13,907 bases of DNA from Bacteroidaceae bacterium (GTDB taxonomy: Bacteria > Bacteroidota > Bacteroidia > Bacteroidales > Bacteroidaceae): assembly GCA_016302965.1 (NCBI GenBank), contig JAEDMP010000065.1:1-13907 (forward strand). Direction: 5' to 3'. Numbering within the stretch: position 1 is the first letter of the stretch; each line of letters opens with the position of its first letter. Of this stretch, positions 1 to 6,944 are shown piece by piece. The position numbers were made by a program, and so were the translations under genes. The notes below the pieces were generated by a model. The model was not told where the DNA came from. It saw only the letters and a program-made list of their open reading frames with translations, and did not search any database.

Positions 1-17
1 CCTTTTTTTTCAAGTGT

Positions 18-55
18 GAGTCCCGGAAGCAGCAATGTTTCCGGGACTCTTTTTT
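18..55 (+). terminator. Rho-independent terminator of an upstream gene off the left edge
   Basis: An 11-bp stem (gagtcccggaa at 18-28 pairing with ttccgggactc at 39-49) encloses a 10-base loop and is followed by a run of T at 50-55. The T run sits on the 3' side in the plus direction only, so it should end a plus-strand transcript whose gene lies before base 1. Confidence 0.85.
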
Positions 56-100
56 CTTGTAGCTGTTCAATGACGATTCCCACGTCTGTGGCGTCAGTAT

Positions 101-120
101 CGTTATTATCGTTAATAACG
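101..120. repeat. Small palindrome (8-bp arms, 4-base loop)
   Basis: The arms cgttatta (101-108) and taataacg (113-120) are exact inverted repeats around the loop tcgt. Neither side has a T run, so it does not look like an ordinary terminator. It overlaps the first unit of a tandem repeat. Its function is unknown; a protein-binding site or chance AT-rich symmetry are both possible. Confidence 0.5.
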
Positions 121-144
121 TGAGTGAGTTAATAACATGAGTGA
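111..144. repeat. Two-unit tandem repeat, 17 bases per unit
   Basis: Bases 111-127 and 128-144 are adjacent copies of the same 17-base unit (gttaataacRtgagtga), differing at one position (g in the first, a in the second). It lies between the terminator at 18-55 and the tRNA terminator, in sequence without a gene. Only two units are present, so this may be a recent slippage duplication rather than a functional array. Confidence 0.7.
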
Positions 145-182
145 CGTAATGACTTTTATCCGCCGACTCATCATACGATTAT

Positions 183-218
183 AAAATAAAAGACTTCAAG
201 ATGATTCTTGAAGTCTTT
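183..218 (-). terminator. Rho-independent terminator of tRNA-Val
   Basis: Inverted repeat aaagacttcaag (189-200) and its complement (207-218) with a 6-base loop. Read on the minus strand, the hairpin is followed by TTATTTTAT. The stem starts where the encoded CCA end of the tRNA finishes, so the primary transcript is probably a single short tRNA precursor. Confidence 0.8.
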
Positions 219-295
219 GGTGGGCGCTGAGGGATTCGAACCCCCGACCCTCTGCTTGTAAGGCAGATGCTCTAAACCAGCTGAGCTAAGCGCCC
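218..295 (-). tRNA. tRNA-Val (anticodon UAC)
   Basis: The minus strand folds as a standard cloverleaf. The acceptor stem is GGGCGCT (295-289) paired with AGCGCCC (228-222), followed by discriminator A (221) and a genome-encoded CCA (220-218). The anticodon stem tctgc/gcaga closes the seven-base loop CTTACAA, which gives anticodon TAC (260-258) reading valine GUA and related codons. The T loop is the canonical GGTTCGAATCC type. It stands alone with its own promoter and terminator. The 5' end was set by the acceptor pairing. Confidence 0.96.
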
Positions 296-312
296 TTTTC
301 TTAATTGCGATG

Positions 313-343
313 CAAAGGTACGCATATTTTTTTGATTGACCAA
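313..343 (-). promoter_or_regulatory. Bacteroidetes-type promoter for tRNA-Val
   Basis: On the minus strand TACCTTTG (320-313) matches the Bacteroidetes -7 box TAnnTTTG, and a TTG (343-341) lies 20 bases upstream, close to the usual -33 spacing. Transcription should start around base 307-309, about a dozen bases before the mature tRNA 5' end at 295. Confidence 0.8.
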
Positions 344-519
344 ATGTTTGCATCTCTTTTTTCATATTTTCTTTGTTTTTTGTTTGTTTTCTGTTTCCTT
401 CCGCTTGTTTTGCCTCATTCATTGCCTTTATTGACGCTTTCATCAATGAATATGTGTGTAGTTGAAGTTAATTTATACCTATTTATATACTATATGTTGA
501 TTTTTCTCGTTTAGATGGT

Positions 520-1077
520 ATGAATCATTTTCTTCGTCAATTGATCAGAATATGGAGGTGGAGGCATAGCAATGGATTTGGTGTCCAATCGCCCACTGAT
601 TATAGATTTGTCTGTGACATCATTTATGGAAGGTCATTTGAACACTCAGATAAAGGCGCAAACCGAGTTGAAGCGCTTTATGGTCGACTTGTCCAGTACT
701 GGAAGCCACAGACCGTTTCTGTAGTCGGAGCTAATTCGGAACAATTCCTCCCGGTTGTCAGGCATGCCTATGATGCTCATGTCTCAACTGGCTATCGGTT
801 GGCAGATGCTGCATCATCCTTGCGCAGACTGATCTTGGTGGATGCCAACTGTCTGAGTGGGGATTCCCATCTGAGTCGCGCCACCTTCCTGCCTGCCGAG
901 ACCGACAAAAACTTGATGGCTGTCGTGCTGGGCATACACCAGAACCGACCATCCTGTAACCAATGGAAAACGATTCTCAAGGACGAACGGGTTAGAATCA
1001 GCTTCGATCTCTATGACGTCGGTATTTTGCTGTTTGATCCGAAAAGAGTGAAACAAGATTATATTATCAACTTTTAG
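520..1077 (+). CDS. Short methyltransferase-like protein of unknown function (185 aa)
   Basis: This looks like a shortened relative of a Bacteroidetes family of class I SAM-dependent methyltransferase-like proteins, recognised from memory. Two family features are visible: an N-terminal HSNGFGVQSPTDYRF segment (16-30), resembling the family's 'HGVHSPFVY' motif, and a C-terminal FDLYDVGILLFDPKRVKQDY (162-181), resembling its usual end. Family members I recall are roughly 240-270 residues, so this one is short. The expected SAM-binding glycine-rich segment is poor here (VSVVGANSEQF, 66-76), so catalysis is doubtful. There is no signal peptide or membrane segment. The start is the first in-frame ATG after a non-coding AT-rich stretch; no convincing promoter or ribosome-binding site was seen. 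The next gene, a cobalamin adenosyltransferase, begins 12 bases later, so the two are probably cotranscribed. Family assignment is moderate; function is unknown. Confidence 0.7.
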   Translation: MNHFLRQLIRIWRWRHSNGFGVQSPTDYRFVCDIIYGRSFEHSDKGANRVEALYGRLVQYWKPQTVSVVGANSEQFLPVVRHAYDAHVSTGYRLADAASSLRRLILVDANCLSGDSHLSRATFLPAETDKNLMAVVLGIHQNRPSCNQWKTILKDERVRISFDLYDVGILLFDPKRVKQDYIINF

Positions 1078-1089
1078 CGACTGACCTAT

Positions 1090-1653
1090 ATGAAAATATC
1101 CAAAGTGTATACCAAGACGGGCGATGCCGGAACCACCAGCCTGGTGGGTGGACAGCGTATCAACAAAGACGACTGCCGCCTGGAGGCATACGGTACGGTA
1201 GATGAATTGAATTCGCAGTTGGGGCTGCTTGTGGCTGTGATGCCTGATGGGGACGAGAAGGTGATGGTGGAAAGGATGCAGTGCTGCCTCTTTAATGTGG
1301 GCACACATCTGGCCACCGATCTGGCCACAACACCGCTTTACCCTTCTGCCAAACTGCCCGAGGGAGAGGTGGCCAGCGTGGAGCAGGCCATTGACGACAT
1401 GATAGCTGCTATGCCCCCTCTTGATGGTTTTGTCTTGCCCGGTGGATGTCAGGCTGCCGCCCAGGCCCATGTGTGCAGAGCCGTATGCAGGCGGGCTGAG
1501 CGCCGTGTGATAGCCTTGCAGAAACAGGCACAAGTGGGTGACGAAATCGTGCCATATTTGAATAGAATGTCGGACTATTTATTCGTTTTATCGAGAAAAT
1601 TGAATTTTCTTGCCCGTCATGAAGAAAAAAAATGGATAAATGCTTGCAGATAA
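1090..1653 (+). CDS. Cob(I)yrinic acid a,c-diamide / ATP:cob(I)alamin adenosyltransferase, PduO type
   Basis: This cytoplasmic enzyme transfers the adenosyl group of ATP to the cobalt of reduced corrinoids, making adenosylcobalamin. The 187 residues are typical of the PduO-type family and carry its hallmarks in order: the ATP-binding N-terminus YTKTGDAGTTSL (7-18), the YGTVDELNSQLG segment (34-45), FVLPGG (114-119), the basic helix CRAVCRRAER (129-138), and YLNRMSDYLFVLSR (156-169). The helical-bundle fold is expected. It starts 12 bases after the methyltransferase-like gene. No cobalamin riboswitch fits in that gap and no other B12 gene lies nearby, so it probably serves salvage or maintenance of cofactor for enzymes encoded elsewhere. 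The product class is secure; the choice between names such as cobO, pduO or mmaB cannot be made from sequence, so no symbol is given. Confidence 0.93.
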   Translation: MKISKVYTKTGDAGTTSLVGGQRINKDDCRLEAYGTVDELNSQLGLLVAVMPDGDEKVMVERMQCCLFNVGTHLATDLATTPLYPSAKLPEGEVASVEQAIDDMIAAMPPLDGFVLPGGCQAAAQAHVCRAVCRRAERRVIALQKQAQVGDEIVPYLNRMSDYLFVLSRKLNFLARHEEKKWINACR

Positions 1654-1673
1654 GAATAAAATGATTACTTTTG
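1644..1673 (+). promoter_or_regulatory. Bacteroidetes-type promoter for the DUF2795 gene
   Basis: TACTTTTG (1666-1673) matches the -7 consensus TAnnTTTG, with TTG at 1644-1646 exactly 19 bases upstream as the -33 element. Transcription should begin near 1677-1679, giving a leader of about 30 bases before the ATG at 1708. The -33 element overlaps the last codons of the adenosyltransferase gene. Confidence 0.75.
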
Positions 1674-1707
1674 CGCATAATTCAAAAACTGATAAAATTT
1701 AACGACT

Positions 1708-1929
1708 ATGTATTGGACACTAGAATTAGCTTCTAAACTCGAAGATGCCCCCTGGCCCGCAACTAAAGATGAGTTGATTGACTATGCAATCCGGTCGGGA
1801 GCACCGCTCGAAGTGCTTGAGAATTTGCAGGAGATCGAAGATGAAGGCGATGTCTATGAGAGTATCGAAGATATCTGGCCTGATTATCCGACCAAGGAGG
1901 ATTTCCTCTTCAATGAAGATGAGTATTGA
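1708..1929 (+). CDS. DUF2795 domain-containing small acidic protein (73 aa)
   Basis: A 73-residue, strongly acidic protein beginning MYWTLELASKLEDAPWPATK. The body resembles the small DUF2795 proteins found in many Bacteroidetes genomes: a helical segment rich in Leu/Ala, with PWPATKDELIDYA (15-27) and GAPLEVLENLQ (31-41), then an acidic tail (EDIWPDYPTKEDFLFNEDEY). It has no signal peptide, membrane segment, cysteines or catalytic motif. It has its own promoter and a strong terminator, so it forms a single-gene unit between the adenosyltransferase and the T9SS cluster. The biological role of the family is not known to me. The gene is very likely real because its promoter, start and terminator all agree. 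Confidence 0.88.
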   Translation: MYWTLELASKLEDAPWPATKDELIDYAIRSGAPLEVLENLQEIEDEGDVYESIEDIWPDYPTKEDFLFNEDEY

Positions 1930-1943
1930 CCATCAATGGATAT

Positions 1944-1985
1944 AAAAATCAGCAAGGGGGTAGTCCCTTGCTGATTTTTCTTCTA
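1944..1985 (+). terminator. Strong Rho-independent terminator after the DUF2795 gene
   Basis: A 15-bp perfect stem (1944-1958 with 1965-1979) around the loop ggtagt ends in a T-rich stretch (1975-1985). The A-rich 5' arm would give a T run on the other strand too, so it could work in both directions. It separates the DUF2795 gene from porP, so the T9SS cluster needs its own promoter in the 58 bases before 2038. Confidence 0.88.
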
Positions 1986-2037
1986 TTCAATTTCGCATCT
2001 GTTTACAATAAATTGACAGATTCTACGTTAAATATAC

Positions 2038-2976
2038 GTGTTGAAGCGTGTTTTTCTCATATCTGCTTGGGTGTGCTGCTTTGTCTCAACGGCAAGAGCA
2101 CAGTATGATGTTTCCTTTTCCCATTATTGGGCTATGGAGCCGTCATTCAATCCTGCGGCAGTAGGAAAGGATATGAAGATTAATGTAGCGGCAGCCTATA
2201 ACAATACGCTCACCGGATTTGAGAACAATCCCAAGACCATGTATGCAGGAGCCGACCTCCCTTTTTATTTCCTCAAGACTTATCATGGAGTCGGTGCCCA
2301 GTTTGTGAACGATGCCATTGGTCTTTTCGCCCACAAGAAGTTTGCCCTGCAGTATGCCTTCCGGCACAAACTCTGGGGAGGTAACCTGGCAGTGGGTGTG
2401 AATGTAGGATTGCTCAGCGAGAGCTTTGATGGTTCAAAGGTGGATTTGGAGACCCCTGACGACCCTGCTTTCCCTACCTCTGAGGCGACGGGGACCGGTT
2501 TTGACCTGGGTGTGGGGCTCTACTACCAGCATGGGCCGTGGTATGTGGGGCTGTCCTCGCTCCATCTCAATAGTCCGGTGGTGGATTTGGGAGAGAAACA
2601 GAGTCTTGCCATAGACCCCAGCTACTATCTTACGGGCGGCTACCTCTTCAAGCTGCGCAGTCCGTCGCTCTCCATACAGTCGTCCATGCTGGCCCGAACG
2701 GATGCCACCGCTTTTCGTGTCGACCTCACCGGAAGGCTGATCTATCAGCACGAGAAGAAATATCTCTATGGCGGACTGACCTATAGTCCCGACCATTCGG
2801 TCACCGTCCTGGTCGGTGGCGACTTCCACGGCGTGCGACTCGGATACAGTTACGAAATCTATACCTCGGCCGTGAGTTTCGGAAACGGAAGCCATGAAAT
2901 CTTCATCGGTTACCAGACGGACATGAACCTGAAGAAACGGGGGAGAAACAGACACCAGAGCGTCAGACTGCTCTGA
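2038..2976 (+). CDS. porP: Type IX secretion system outer-membrane protein PorP/SprF family
   Basis: An outer-membrane beta-barrel protein of the PorP/SprF family, which links the T9SS periplasmic ring or cell-surface components to the outer membrane. The protein of about 312 residues has a signal peptide (hydrophobic 5-19, cleavage probably after TARA at 18-21), then the family's N-terminal QYDVSFSHYWAMEPSFNPAA (22-41), and a series of amphipathic strands rich in Gly, Tyr and Leu. The start is not ATG. A TAA at 2029-2031 closes the frame upstream, so the choices are GTG at 2038 or TTG at 2041, and both keep the signal peptide. porK follows after 52 bases, giving the P. gingivalis-like order P-K-L-M-N. 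PorP/SprF proteins are often present in several copies per genome, but the position supports the core member. Confidence 0.92.
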   Translation: MLKRVFLISAWVCCFVSTARAQYDVSFSHYWAMEPSFNPAAVGKDMKINVAAAYNNTLTGFENNPKTMYAGADLPFYFLKTYHGVGAQFVNDAIGLFAHKKFALQYAFRHKLWGGNLAVGVNVGLLSESFDGSKVDLETPDDPAFPTSEATGTGFDLGVGLYYQHGPWYVGLSSLHLNSPVVDLGEKQSLAIDPSYYLTGGYLFKLRSPSLSIQSSMLARTDATAFRVDLTGRLIYQHEKKYLYGGLTYSPDHSVTVLVGGDFHGVRLGYSYEIYTSAVSFGNGSHEIFIGYQTDMNLKKRGRNRHQSVRLL

Positions 2977-3028
2977 CAGAATAAATTATTATAGCATCAT
3001 AAACAGAAAGAGAAAGAAAAGAGAAGAT

Positions 3029-4477
3029 ATGAAGATGAGAACAAGTGCAACTGCTCTTTGTGCCATCCTGATGGTCACGCTTTCCGGATGTTTCGGAGGC
3101 AAGATGGCTTCTTCGGTAGGAGGAGAAGTAACCGGAGCGGGTGGAAGAGCCTTCTCGGAACCGACACCATACGGTATGACCCTTATCAAAAGAGGTCATC
3201 TGAAGATGGGTATCGAGAAACAGGACAGCCTTTGGGGCAAACAGACTCCGCTGAAGGACATCTCCGTGGAGGGTTTTTGGATGGACGAGACGGAGATTAC
3301 CAACTCCCAGTACCGTCAGTTTGTCAATTACGTGCGCGACTCCATTATCCGTGAGCGCCTGGCTGACCCCGCATACGGTGGTGACGAGACCTATAAGATA
3401 GAGGAAGACAAGAACGGCGACCCCGTGACTCCTCATCTGAACTGGAAAAAACCGCTGCCCAGAAAACCCAATGAGGATGAGCAGAGGGCTATCGAGAGTG
3501 TCTATGTGACCAATCCCGTGACCGGAGAGAAGATGCTGGATGCACGCCAGTTGAACTATCGTTATGAAGTCTATGACTATACGGAGGCTGCCAAGAGAAA
3601 GTATCGCGAAGACCCCACCGAGCGTAATCTGAATACCGACATCAAGACGGCACAGAACGAGGAGGTGTGGATTTCGAAAGATACGGCCTATGTGGATGAT
3701 GAGGGACGCATTGTTCGTCAGACCATCAACCGTCCCCGTACCGGCCCATGGGATTTCCTGAATACCTATATCGTCAACATCTATCCCGACACGACCTGTT
3801 GGGTGAATGATTTCCCCAATGCCGACAACGAGACGTATCTGCGCAACTATTTCAGTAATCCTGCCTATAATGACTATCCTGTGGTGGGCGTCACCTGGGA
3901 GCAGGCCAATGCGTTCTGCGCCTGGCGCACCGACTATCTGCTGAAAGGATTGGGGGCTGCTGCCCGTTACGTGCAGCGCTACCGACTGCCGACCGAGGCG
4001 GAATGGGAGTATGCTGCCCGAGGAAAGGACCAGAATGAGTTCCCGTGGGAAAACGAGAACGTGGCTTCGGGAAGAGGCTGTTTCTTTGCCAACTTCAAAC
4101 CCGACAACGGAAACTATACCAAGGACGGCAACCTGATTACCAGCAAGACAGGCATCTATGCAGCCAACAGCAACGGACTGTTTGACATGGCAGGCAATGT
4201 GGCTGAATGGACCAGCACCATCTATACCGAAGCAGGCGTGGAAGCGATGAACGACATTAACCCGCAACTCAAGTACAACGCCGCCTTAGAGGATCCCTAC
4301 CGACTGAAGAAGAAGAGCGTGAGAGGCGGTTCGTGGAAAGACCCCGAATCGTATATCCGGTCGGCCTGGCGCTCCTTTGAGTATCAGAACCAGCCGCGCT
4401 CGTACATCGGATTCAGATGCGTGCGCAGTTTAGCCAATACAACCAGTGAAAAATCCAAAAATTCCAAGAAGAAATGA
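3029..4477 (+). CDS. porK: T9SS ring lipoprotein PorK/GldK (FGE-sulfatase fold)
   Basis: An outer-membrane-anchored lipoprotein that forms the large periplasmic ring of the T9SS together with PorN. It has 482 residues, close to the usual family length. A lipoprotein signal ends in the lipobox LSGC with acylated Cys21. The body has the formylglycine-generating-enzyme fold: WMDETEITNSQYRQF (84-98), YPVVGVTWEQANAFCAWR (283-300), YRLPTEAEWEYAARG (318-332), GLFDMAGNVAEW (383-394), and the closing SVRGGSW (430-436) and YIGFRC (459-464). A long insert (about 105-280) splits the fold, as in GldK proteins. The segment where FGE enzymes carry their two active-site cysteines (SYIRSAWRSFEYQN, 441-454) has none, so the fold is structural rather than enzymatic. 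The end is a Lys/Ser-rich tail. Its last four bases overlap the start of porL. Confidence 0.96.
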   Translation: MKMRTSATALCAILMVTLSGCFGGKMASSVGGEVTGAGGRAFSEPTPYGMTLIKRGHLKMGIEKQDSLWGKQTPLKDISVEGFWMDETEITNSQYRQFVNYVRDSIIRERLADPAYGGDETYKIEEDKNGDPVTPHLNWKKPLPRKPNEDEQRAIESVYVTNPVTGEKMLDARQLNYRYEVYDYTEAAKRKYREDPTERNLNTDIKTAQNEEVWISKDTAYVDDEGRIVRQTINRPRTGPWDFLNTYIVNIYPDTTCWVNDFPNADNETYLRNYFSNPAYNDYPVVGVTWEQANAFCAWRTDYLLKGLGAAARYVQRYRLPTEAEWEYAARGKDQNEFPWENENVASGRGCFFANFKPDNGNYTKDGNLITSKTGIYAANSNGLFDMAGNVAEWTSTIYTEAGVEAMNDINPQLKYNAALEDPYRLKKKSVRGGSWKDPESYIRSAWRSFEYQNQPRSYIGFRCVRSLANTTSEKSKNSKKK

Positions 4478-5280
4478 CAGTCTATAGCAAATACAATATC
4501 ATCTACCATTTGCAGAAATGGCTTGACAGTGTACCCGGCCAGACGTTCCTGAACTATGCCTACAGCTGGGGTGCCTCTATCGTAATCCTCGGTACGCTGT
4601 TCAAACTGACCCACTTGCCGGGTGCCAACGTGATGCTTTATCTCGGTATGGGTACAGAGGTTATCGTGTTCTTTATCTCTGCCTTCGACCGTCCCTTCGA
4701 CAAGACGGCCATCGGCAAGGAACTGCCCACCCATCTCGAGGATGATGAACCCGCAGAGGGCGAAACCGCTCCCGTACAGATTGTAGGCGGAGGCGGTGGT
4801 ACCGTCATCATTGGTGGTGGTGGAGGTCCGGTCTCTTCTCTTGGCCAACAGCCTGTCATGCCCGAGACCATCGGTGGTGCCGACACCGATCAACCCGTAG
4901 TCGTGGGTGGTACCGGAACTGCGGTGACAACGTCTCCCGCCTGGGTGCAGCAGCAACAGCAGGTGTCGCCTGAACTCGAAGAAGCCACCAGCAACTACGT
5001 GGATGAGCTCAAGAAACTCACGGAGATGCTCTCCAAAGTTTCTGACCAGAGCCAGCGCCTCACCCGCGACTCGGAGGAAATGGAGAATCTCAACCGGACC
5101 CTTACCGGTATCTGTAAGGTATATGAGATGCAACTCAAGGGCGCCTCGGCACAGATTGGCACCATCGACCAGATCAACGAGCAGTCACGCAAGATGGCTG
5201 AGCAGATTGCCGAACTCAACCGTATCTATGCCCGCATGATTGAGGCGATGACTGCCAATATGAAAGGCAAGGCTGAGTAA
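4474..5280 (+). CDS. porL: T9SS inner-membrane motor protein PorL/GldL
   Basis: An inner-membrane component that with PorM forms the proton-driven motor of the T9SS. The 268 residues show two transmembrane helices, about 28-45 and 53-71, joined by a short loop. The second carries a buried glutamate (E62 in GMGTEVIVFF), the type of charged residue implicated in proton flow in this family; K44 and H47 lie at the end of the first helix. After the membrane part comes a low-complexity Gly/Pro/Gln linker (about 90-166, with two runs of five glycines and QQQQQ at 159-163), then a charged heptad-rich region (167-268) expected to form a cytoplasmic coiled coil. The start ATG overlaps the porK stop as ATGA, which indicates translational coupling. 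The linker looks longer and more glycine-rich than usual for GldL. Confidence 0.95.
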   Translation: MTVYSKYNIIYHLQKWLDSVPGQTFLNYAYSWGASIVILGTLFKLTHLPGANVMLYLGMGTEVIVFFISAFDRPFDKTAIGKELPTHLEDDEPAEGETAPVQIVGGGGGTVIIGGGGGPVSSLGQQPVMPETIGGADTDQPVVVGGTGTAVTTSPAWVQQQQQVSPELEEATSNYVDELKKLTEMLSKVSDQSQRLTRDSEEMENLNRTLTGICKVYEMQLKGASAQIGTIDQINEQSRKMAEQIAELNRIYARMIEAMTANMKGKAE

Positions 5281-5351
5281 GCACCCCCGGTGGCATCCGT
5301 CCTGACGTTTGTCACCTTTGATTGATAACGAAGAAAGAGAACATTACAAAC

Positions 5352-6920
5352 ATGGCAATAAAGAAAAAACCGGTCTCTCCGCGCCAGAAGATGATCAACC
5401 TGATGTATGTCGTCCTGATGGCCATGCTCGCGCTGAACGTCTCTACCGAGGTGCTCAACGGCTTCTCCATCGTGGAGGAAAGCCTCAACCGCACGACGGC
5501 CAACTCCAACAAGGAGAACCAGGTGATATATGATGACTTCGAGGCCCAGATGAAGGCCAATCCTGCCAAGGTGAAGGCTTGGTTTGACAAGGCGCAGGAG
5601 GTGAGGAAGATGAGTGACTCGCTCTTCCAGTTTGCCGCCGAGCTCAAACTCGCCATCGTCAGGGAAGCCGACGGAGATGATGCCGACCCCAGCCAAATCC
5701 GTAACAAGGAGAATCTGGAGGCGGCCAATCAGGTGATGCTCGCTCCTGGCAGGGGCAAGGGCGGCCAGCTCTACCAGGCCATCAACTCCTATCGGGAGCG
5801 CATCCTGAAGATGGTGACCGATGCCACCCGCCGCGAGATTATCCGCAGCAACCTCTCTACGGAGATACCCAAGAATGCCGTCACCATGGGCAAGAACTGG
5901 CAGGAATATATGTTTGAGGATATGCCCGTGGCTGCTGCCGTTACCCTGCTCTCCAAACTGCAGAGCGACGTGCGCTATGCCGAAGGCGAGGTGCTCCATA
6001 CGCTCGTTGCCAATATTGACATGAAGGATATCCGTGTCAATTCGCTCAATGCCTTTGTCATCCCCAACTCGCAGACCATCGTCCGTGGCGACAAGTTCTC
6101 GGCACGCATCGTGATGGCTGCTGTAGATACCACCCAGACTCCCGACATCTTCATCGGCAACCGGAAGATGGATCTCAAGGATAATGTCTATGAGATGGTA
6201 TGTGGAAAGACAGGCGACTTCACCCTCGCCGGATATATCGAGACGGTGAACGGTAGTGGTGACCGTATCCGCCGCGACTTCTCCCAAAAGTATACGGTGG
6301 TCGATCCCAGTGCCACCGTGTCGGCCGACCTCATGAACATGCTTTATGCCGGCTACAATAACCCCATCAGCGTGAGTGTGCCCGGTGTACCCCTCAACAA
6401 GGTGCAGGCCACCATGTCGGGAGGCGGTACCCTGCAGCCCGTAGGTCCTGGCCGTTACATCGCCCGTCCCTCGCAGGTGGGCAAGGATGTGACCATCACC
6501 GTCACCTCCACCAATACCGGACGGCCGCAGCAGATGGGACAGTTCACCTTCCGCGTGCGCAAACTGCCCGACCCAACACCCTATATCGCACTCAAGGATG
6601 AGCAGGGCAACCCCACACGCTATAAGGGAGGAGCACTGTCAAAGTCGAATCTGATGGCTGCCGGTGGTATCGGTGCAGCCATCGACGACGGCATCCTCGA
6701 CATCGGCTTCAAGGTGCTCGAGTTCGAGACCGTCTTCTTCGACAATATGGGTAATGCTGTGCCGATGGTGAGCCAGGGCGACAGTTTCTCGGCTCGCCAG
6801 AAGGACACCTTCAGGAAGTTGACCCGCAACCGCCGCTTCTATATCTCGCGCATCACAGCGGTGGGTCCCGACGGCATCCAGCGAAAGCTCACCACCTCGA
6901 TGGAGGTCATTGTCAAGTAA
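5352..6920 (+). CDS. porM: T9SS motor-ring protein PorM/GldM
   Basis: PorM spans the periplasm from the inner-membrane motor (PorL) to the PorK/PorN ring and transmits the energy for secretion. The protein of 522 residues, similar in length to P. gingivalis PorM, has one N-terminal transmembrane helix (about 14-34, from MINLMYVVLMAM to LALNV) after a short basic cytoplasmic stretch (AIKKKPVSPRQK), then TEVLNGFSIVEESLNRTT, a hallmark of the family. The rest is periplasmic and should form the four consecutive domains known for GldM/PorM. The start is ATG 5352 (MAIKKKP), which matches family N-termini; an in-frame TTG at 5322 would add ten residues and is less likely. It follows porL after 71 bases, where no terminator or convincing promoter was seen, so it should be in the same transcript. 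Confidence 0.95.
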   Translation: MAIKKKPVSPRQKMINLMYVVLMAMLALNVSTEVLNGFSIVEESLNRTTANSNKENQVIYDDFEAQMKANPAKVKAWFDKAQEVRKMSDSLFQFAAELKLAIVREADGDDADPSQIRNKENLEAANQVMLAPGRGKGGQLYQAINSYRERILKMVTDATRREIIRSNLSTEIPKNAVTMGKNWQEYMFEDMPVAAAVTLLSKLQSDVRYAEGEVLHTLVANIDMKDIRVNSLNAFVIPNSQTIVRGDKFSARIVMAAVDTTQTPDIFIGNRKMDLKDNVYEMVCGKTGDFTLAGYIETVNGSGDRIRRDFSQKYTVVDPSATVSADLMNMLYAGYNNPISVSVPGVPLNKVQATMSGGGTLQPVGPGRYIARPSQVGKDVTITVTSTNTGRPQQMGQFTFRVRKLPDPTPYIALKDEQGNPTRYKGGALSKSNLMAAGGIGAAIDDGILDIGFKVLEFETVFFDNMGNAVPMVSQGDSFSARQKDTFRKLTRNRRFYISRITAVGPDGIQRKLTTSMEVIVK

Positions 6921-6944
6921 TCAGAAAACCAGTTTTTACCAGAT

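Noticed and set aside
305..514. 69-codon plus-strand frame before the methyltransferase-like gene
   Set aside because: It overlaps the tRNA-Val promoter, its translation is an AT-rich run of Phe/Leu, and there is no supporting start context.
1926..2108. 60-codon frame spanning the DUF2795 terminator and the start of porP
   Set aside because: It would run through a strong terminator hairpin and into the porP signal peptide in another frame.
2963..4267. Long minus-strand open frame (434 codons) opposite porK
   Set aside because: It lies antisense to a gene with clear PorK family motifs. Its translation shows no domain or signal peptide.
4786..4838. Glycine-codon repeats in porL as a mobile or CRISPR-like repeat
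   Set aside because: They are in-frame low-complexity codons of the PorL linker, with no spacers and no flanking duplication.
5226..6287. Minus-strand open frame (353 codons) opposite porL/porM
   Set aside because: It is antisense to well-supported PorM. The translation has low complexity and no family resemblance.
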